Source: Firmicutes bacterium UBA3906
Lineage (GTDB): Bacteria > Bacillota > Clostridia > Caldicoprobacterales > DTU083
DNA length: 7,843 nt
Assembly (NCBI GenBank): GCA_002391555.1
Contig: DGFG01000075.1
Location: forward strand, 7,748 to 15,590
Direction: 5' to 3'
Made by a program: the position numbers and the translations under genes. The first letter of the stretch is position 1. Every line of letters starts with the position of its first letter. Below, one piece after another: positions 6,585-7,843 of this stretch. The notes beneath the pieces were generated by a model. That model was given only the letters and a program-made list of their open reading frames with translations. It did no database searches and was not told the DNA's origin.

Positions 6585-6946
6585 ACGATAAGGTAAAGAT
6601 ATTTTGCAAGATTTAGGCTGCTAGAAGCAATATAGAGTATGTCAAGGGTCTCTGTTAGAGCAGCAGCCACTATACCAATAAAAATGCCGCAAACAAGTCC
6701 AAGTGGGGCTGAAATATACTTAATTGATAGTATGTTAAGGTCAAAAAAGTATATTGCACATGAGCTAGTAGCCCCCAAGATTAGGCATAGCTTGATCCAA
6801 AATAAGCTGATTCTCTCATCTGTAAAGCCCGCAATTTCACTAATAACACCAAGAACAGTATAAAAAGCTGCAACACTTGCCCCTACTGTAAGGCCGCCAG
6901 AGAGTCCAGTGATTATCATAGCTAGGTTTTTCAATGGACTAACCAC
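6527..6946 (-). CDS. spoVAB: stage V sporulation protein AB (SpoVAB)
   Basis: A 139-residue, very hydrophobic protein, close to the usual SpoVAB length, with about four or five membrane segments (roughly residues 5-35, 47-67, 72-97 and 112-138). It matches the family in its opening G-L-S-G-G-x-x-V-G-A-S-V-A-A-F near 14-28 and in G-I-F-I-G-I-V-A-A-A-L-T-E-T-L-D near 86-101. SpoVAB works with SpoVAA and other SpoVA proteins in the forespore inner membrane, which take up dipicolinic acid during sporulation and release it in germination. The start is GTG (6944-6946), overlapping the end of spoVAA by 8 bp; the ribosome binding site is weak (CAGG), which points to coupled translation. The usual downstream spoVAC is absent. 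Confidence 0.88.
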   Translation of the reverse strand: MVSPLKNLAMIITGLSGGLTVGASVAAFYTVLGVISEIAGFTDERISLFWIKLCLILGATSSCAIYFFDLNILSIKYISAPLGLVCGIFIGIVAAALTETLDILYIASSSLNLAKYLYLIVWVIILGKLIGSSLYFIIF

Positions 6947-7541
6947 CTGAATTCTTGAGAAAATCTTCTAGTTCCTTCTTGTTTTGATAAAACTCTAGCT
7001 CTAAGGGACCAGGGTTTGCCTTCTTTTCCCCTCTAGAAAAGGCCTTGAAAAAAATTGCTATCCCTAGTCCTAAACCTATCGAATAGGGTATGGAAAATAT
7101 GAGTGGGTTTTCGTTTTTTTCTCCACTCAGTAGGTAGTAAAGCTGACTATGGACCTCTTTCATATTTACATCTGAATGAAAATACATAATGGCAAGGCCT
7201 GCACCAACAAAGAGCAATAATAGGGCAAATACCAGCTTGATATAAGAGGCTAGCTTGCTGCTAGTATCTTGTTTTTTAGGCTCTAGTAAAACTTTAGCGT
7301 CACCTATTAGGTGGATAGAAATACTTTCATCATTTAGCTTTTCCCTTATAAGTTGCAAAATATCTATGGCGGTCAGGCTAGTTGGACAGTTTATTCCATT
7401 TGGAAAAACAAGTATCTTACTGATTTTTCCCTTAATATCCTTAGGGCCAGATATATTTATTATGTCACCCATAGATATTTGCTCTCCAGCAGCTTTATTA
7501 AAATCGCTCTTAAACTGAAAGTATATATCCCTCTTTACCAT
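6939..7541 (-). CDS. spoVAA: stage V sporulation protein AA (SpoVAA)
   Basis: A 200-residue protein, near the family's typical length. The N-terminal soluble domain (about 1-95) begins with V-x-x-D-I-Y-F-Q-F and has I-N-I-S-G-P and N-C-P-T-S-L-T-A-I-D-I-L-Q-L-I near 28-66. Two membrane segments follow (about 98-120 and 148-168), with a short charged tail. SpoVAA partners SpoVAB in the forespore inner membrane as part of the SpoVA dipicolinic acid transport apparatus. The ATG at 7539-7541 has an AGGAGGT site at 7549-7555. It overlaps spoVAB and lies 62 nt after a small membrane protein gene, all downstream of a forespore-type promoter at 7805-7834, which fits known sigma-G control of spoVA in B. 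subtilis. Confidence 0.88.
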   Translation of the reverse strand: MVKRDIYFQFKSDFNKAAGEQISMGDIINISGPKDIKGKISKILVFPNGINCPTSLTAIDILQLIREKLNDESISIHLIGDAKVLLEPKKQDTSSKLASYIKLVFALLLLFVGAGLAIMYFHSDVNMKEVHSQLYYLLSGEKNENPLIFSIPYSIGLGLGIAIFFKAFSRGEKKANPGPLELEFYQNKKELEDFLKNSGG

Positions 7542-7603
7542 CTTTACTACCTCCTATATCAGGCTAGCAATACAAAAGCTAATAAGCTGATGTCTTATCT
7601 TTT

Positions 7604-7762
7604 TTAAGCGTCCCAATGTAGCATATTAATATATTTTGCACCTGAAAAGGATTTATTCATATTGGTTTGATAATTAATAACTGCTAGTGCTATACCACCT
7701 CCAATTATCCCTATAATCACTAGCCCAATAAAGATCTTTAATAGCTTTTTCCACATTTTCAA
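7604..7762 (-). CDS. small single-span membrane protein of unknown function ahead of spoVAA
   Basis: I do not recognise this gene. It encodes about 52 residues from TTG (7760-7762) or 50 from an in-frame ATG (7754-7756). The TTG is 9 nt from an AAGGA site at 7772-7776; the ATG is rather far from it, so the TTG is slightly preferred. After a basic start (W-K-K-L-L-K) comes one strong membrane segment, about 20 residues rich in Ile, Val, Leu and Gly with a G-G-G motif, then a short polar end containing S-F-S-G-A-K-Y and finishing M-L-H-W-D-A. No cysteines are present. It is the first gene after a forespore-type promoter, with 62 nt between it and spoVAA, so it is probably co-transcribed with the spoVA pair. 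It could be a small spore membrane protein, or the shortened N-terminus of a larger anchored protein. Confidence 0.55.
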   Translation of the reverse strand: MKMWKKLLKIFIGLVIIGIIGGGIALAVINYQTNMNKSFSGAKYINMLHWDA

Positions 7763-7804
7763 TACCTATCTTCCTTTGCTAAGGGTTTTCTTTTAGCTCG
7801 CTCT

Positions 7805-7834
7805 TAGTATTTACAGGGCCTTGTTAAAATATGC
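7805..7834 (-). promoter_or_regulatory. candidate sigma-F/sigma-G (forespore) promoter of the spoVAA-spoVAB unit
   Basis: On the minus strand GCATA (7830-7834) fits the -35 of both forespore sigma factors. With an 18-nt spacer, AATACTA (7805-7811) fits the sigma-G -10 (CATXHTA) at all but the first base. With a 15-nt spacer, GTAAATACTA (7805-7814) fits the sigma-F -10 (GGNRANAHTR) at nine of ten positions. The start point would be near 7797, about 35 nt before the small membrane protein gene. spoVA is sigma-G controlled in B. subtilis, which agrees. Confidence 0.6.
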
Positions 7835-7843
7835 TATATTTCT

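Noticed and set aside
688..7569. Recurring GAGGCTAGC/AGGCTAGC octamers as a dispersed repeat
   Set aside because: Most copies lie inside unrelated genes on both strands and are explained by codon choice and the general richness in CTAG.
6639..7607. Plus-strand open frames opposite spoVAB and spoVAA
   Set aside because: Shadows of the two sporulation genes in low-complexity hydrophobic coding DNA.
7811..7843. End of a further minus-strand gene at the right edge (ten open codons to a TAA)
   Set aside because: Too short to support, and it overlaps the candidate forespore promoter.

Overview
The window looks like chromosomal DNA from an endospore-forming, low-GC Bacillota, most likely an anaerobe of the class Clostridia. 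The reasons are four recognisable sporulation genes (a bofC-like gene, yunB, spoVAA, spoVAB), strong AGGAGG-type ribosome binding sites, TTG and GTG starts, and AT-rich promoters. Genus cannot be told from the sequence. There is no sign of phage, transposon, CRISPR, tRNA or rRNA; this is core sporulation and cell-wall DNA.

Region 1 (1-2160, all minus strand). Transcription enters at a sigma-A-type promoter (2129-2157) and runs through yebC (YebC/PmpR family), a cytoplasmic Amidase_6 protein and a bofC-like gene to a strong terminator (77-112). Between yebC and the amidase gene sits a hairpin (1319-1353) that looks like an intrinsic terminator, and its 3' arm is also the ribosome binding site of the amidase gene. 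Just past the final terminator, a good sigma-A promoter (46-74), a ribosome binding site and an ATG mark the start of another gene that leaves the window on the left.

Region 2 (2161-6060). yunB (minus) and a large class A penicillin-binding protein gene (plus) diverge from a 195-bp gap. On the plus side it carries an extended -10 sigma-A promoter for the PBP gene, and on the minus side a sigma-E-like promoter for yunB. The PBP gene ends in a textbook hairpin terminator that should also work in the opposite direction.

Region 3 (6061-7843, minus strand). A sigma-F/sigma-G-type promoter (7805-7834) precedes a small unrecognised single-span membrane protein gene (52 codons), then spoVAA and spoVAB, which overlap by 8 bp. 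After spoVAB comes an open frame of unknown status that has a ribosome binding site but no standard start beside it. A dodecin-family gene with a TTG start follows. spoVAC and later spoVA genes do not follow spoVAB here.

Taken together, the genes serve envelope and spore biology: septal and lateral wall synthesis (PBP), mother-cell and forespore functions (YunB, BofC), and the forespore membrane channel for dipicolinic acid (SpoVA). I found no clear new multi-gene system. The best leads are the small membrane protein gene at the head of the spoVA unit, the terminator that doubles as a ribosome binding site, the orphan frame after spoVAB, and a dodecin lacking both known flavin-contact residues.
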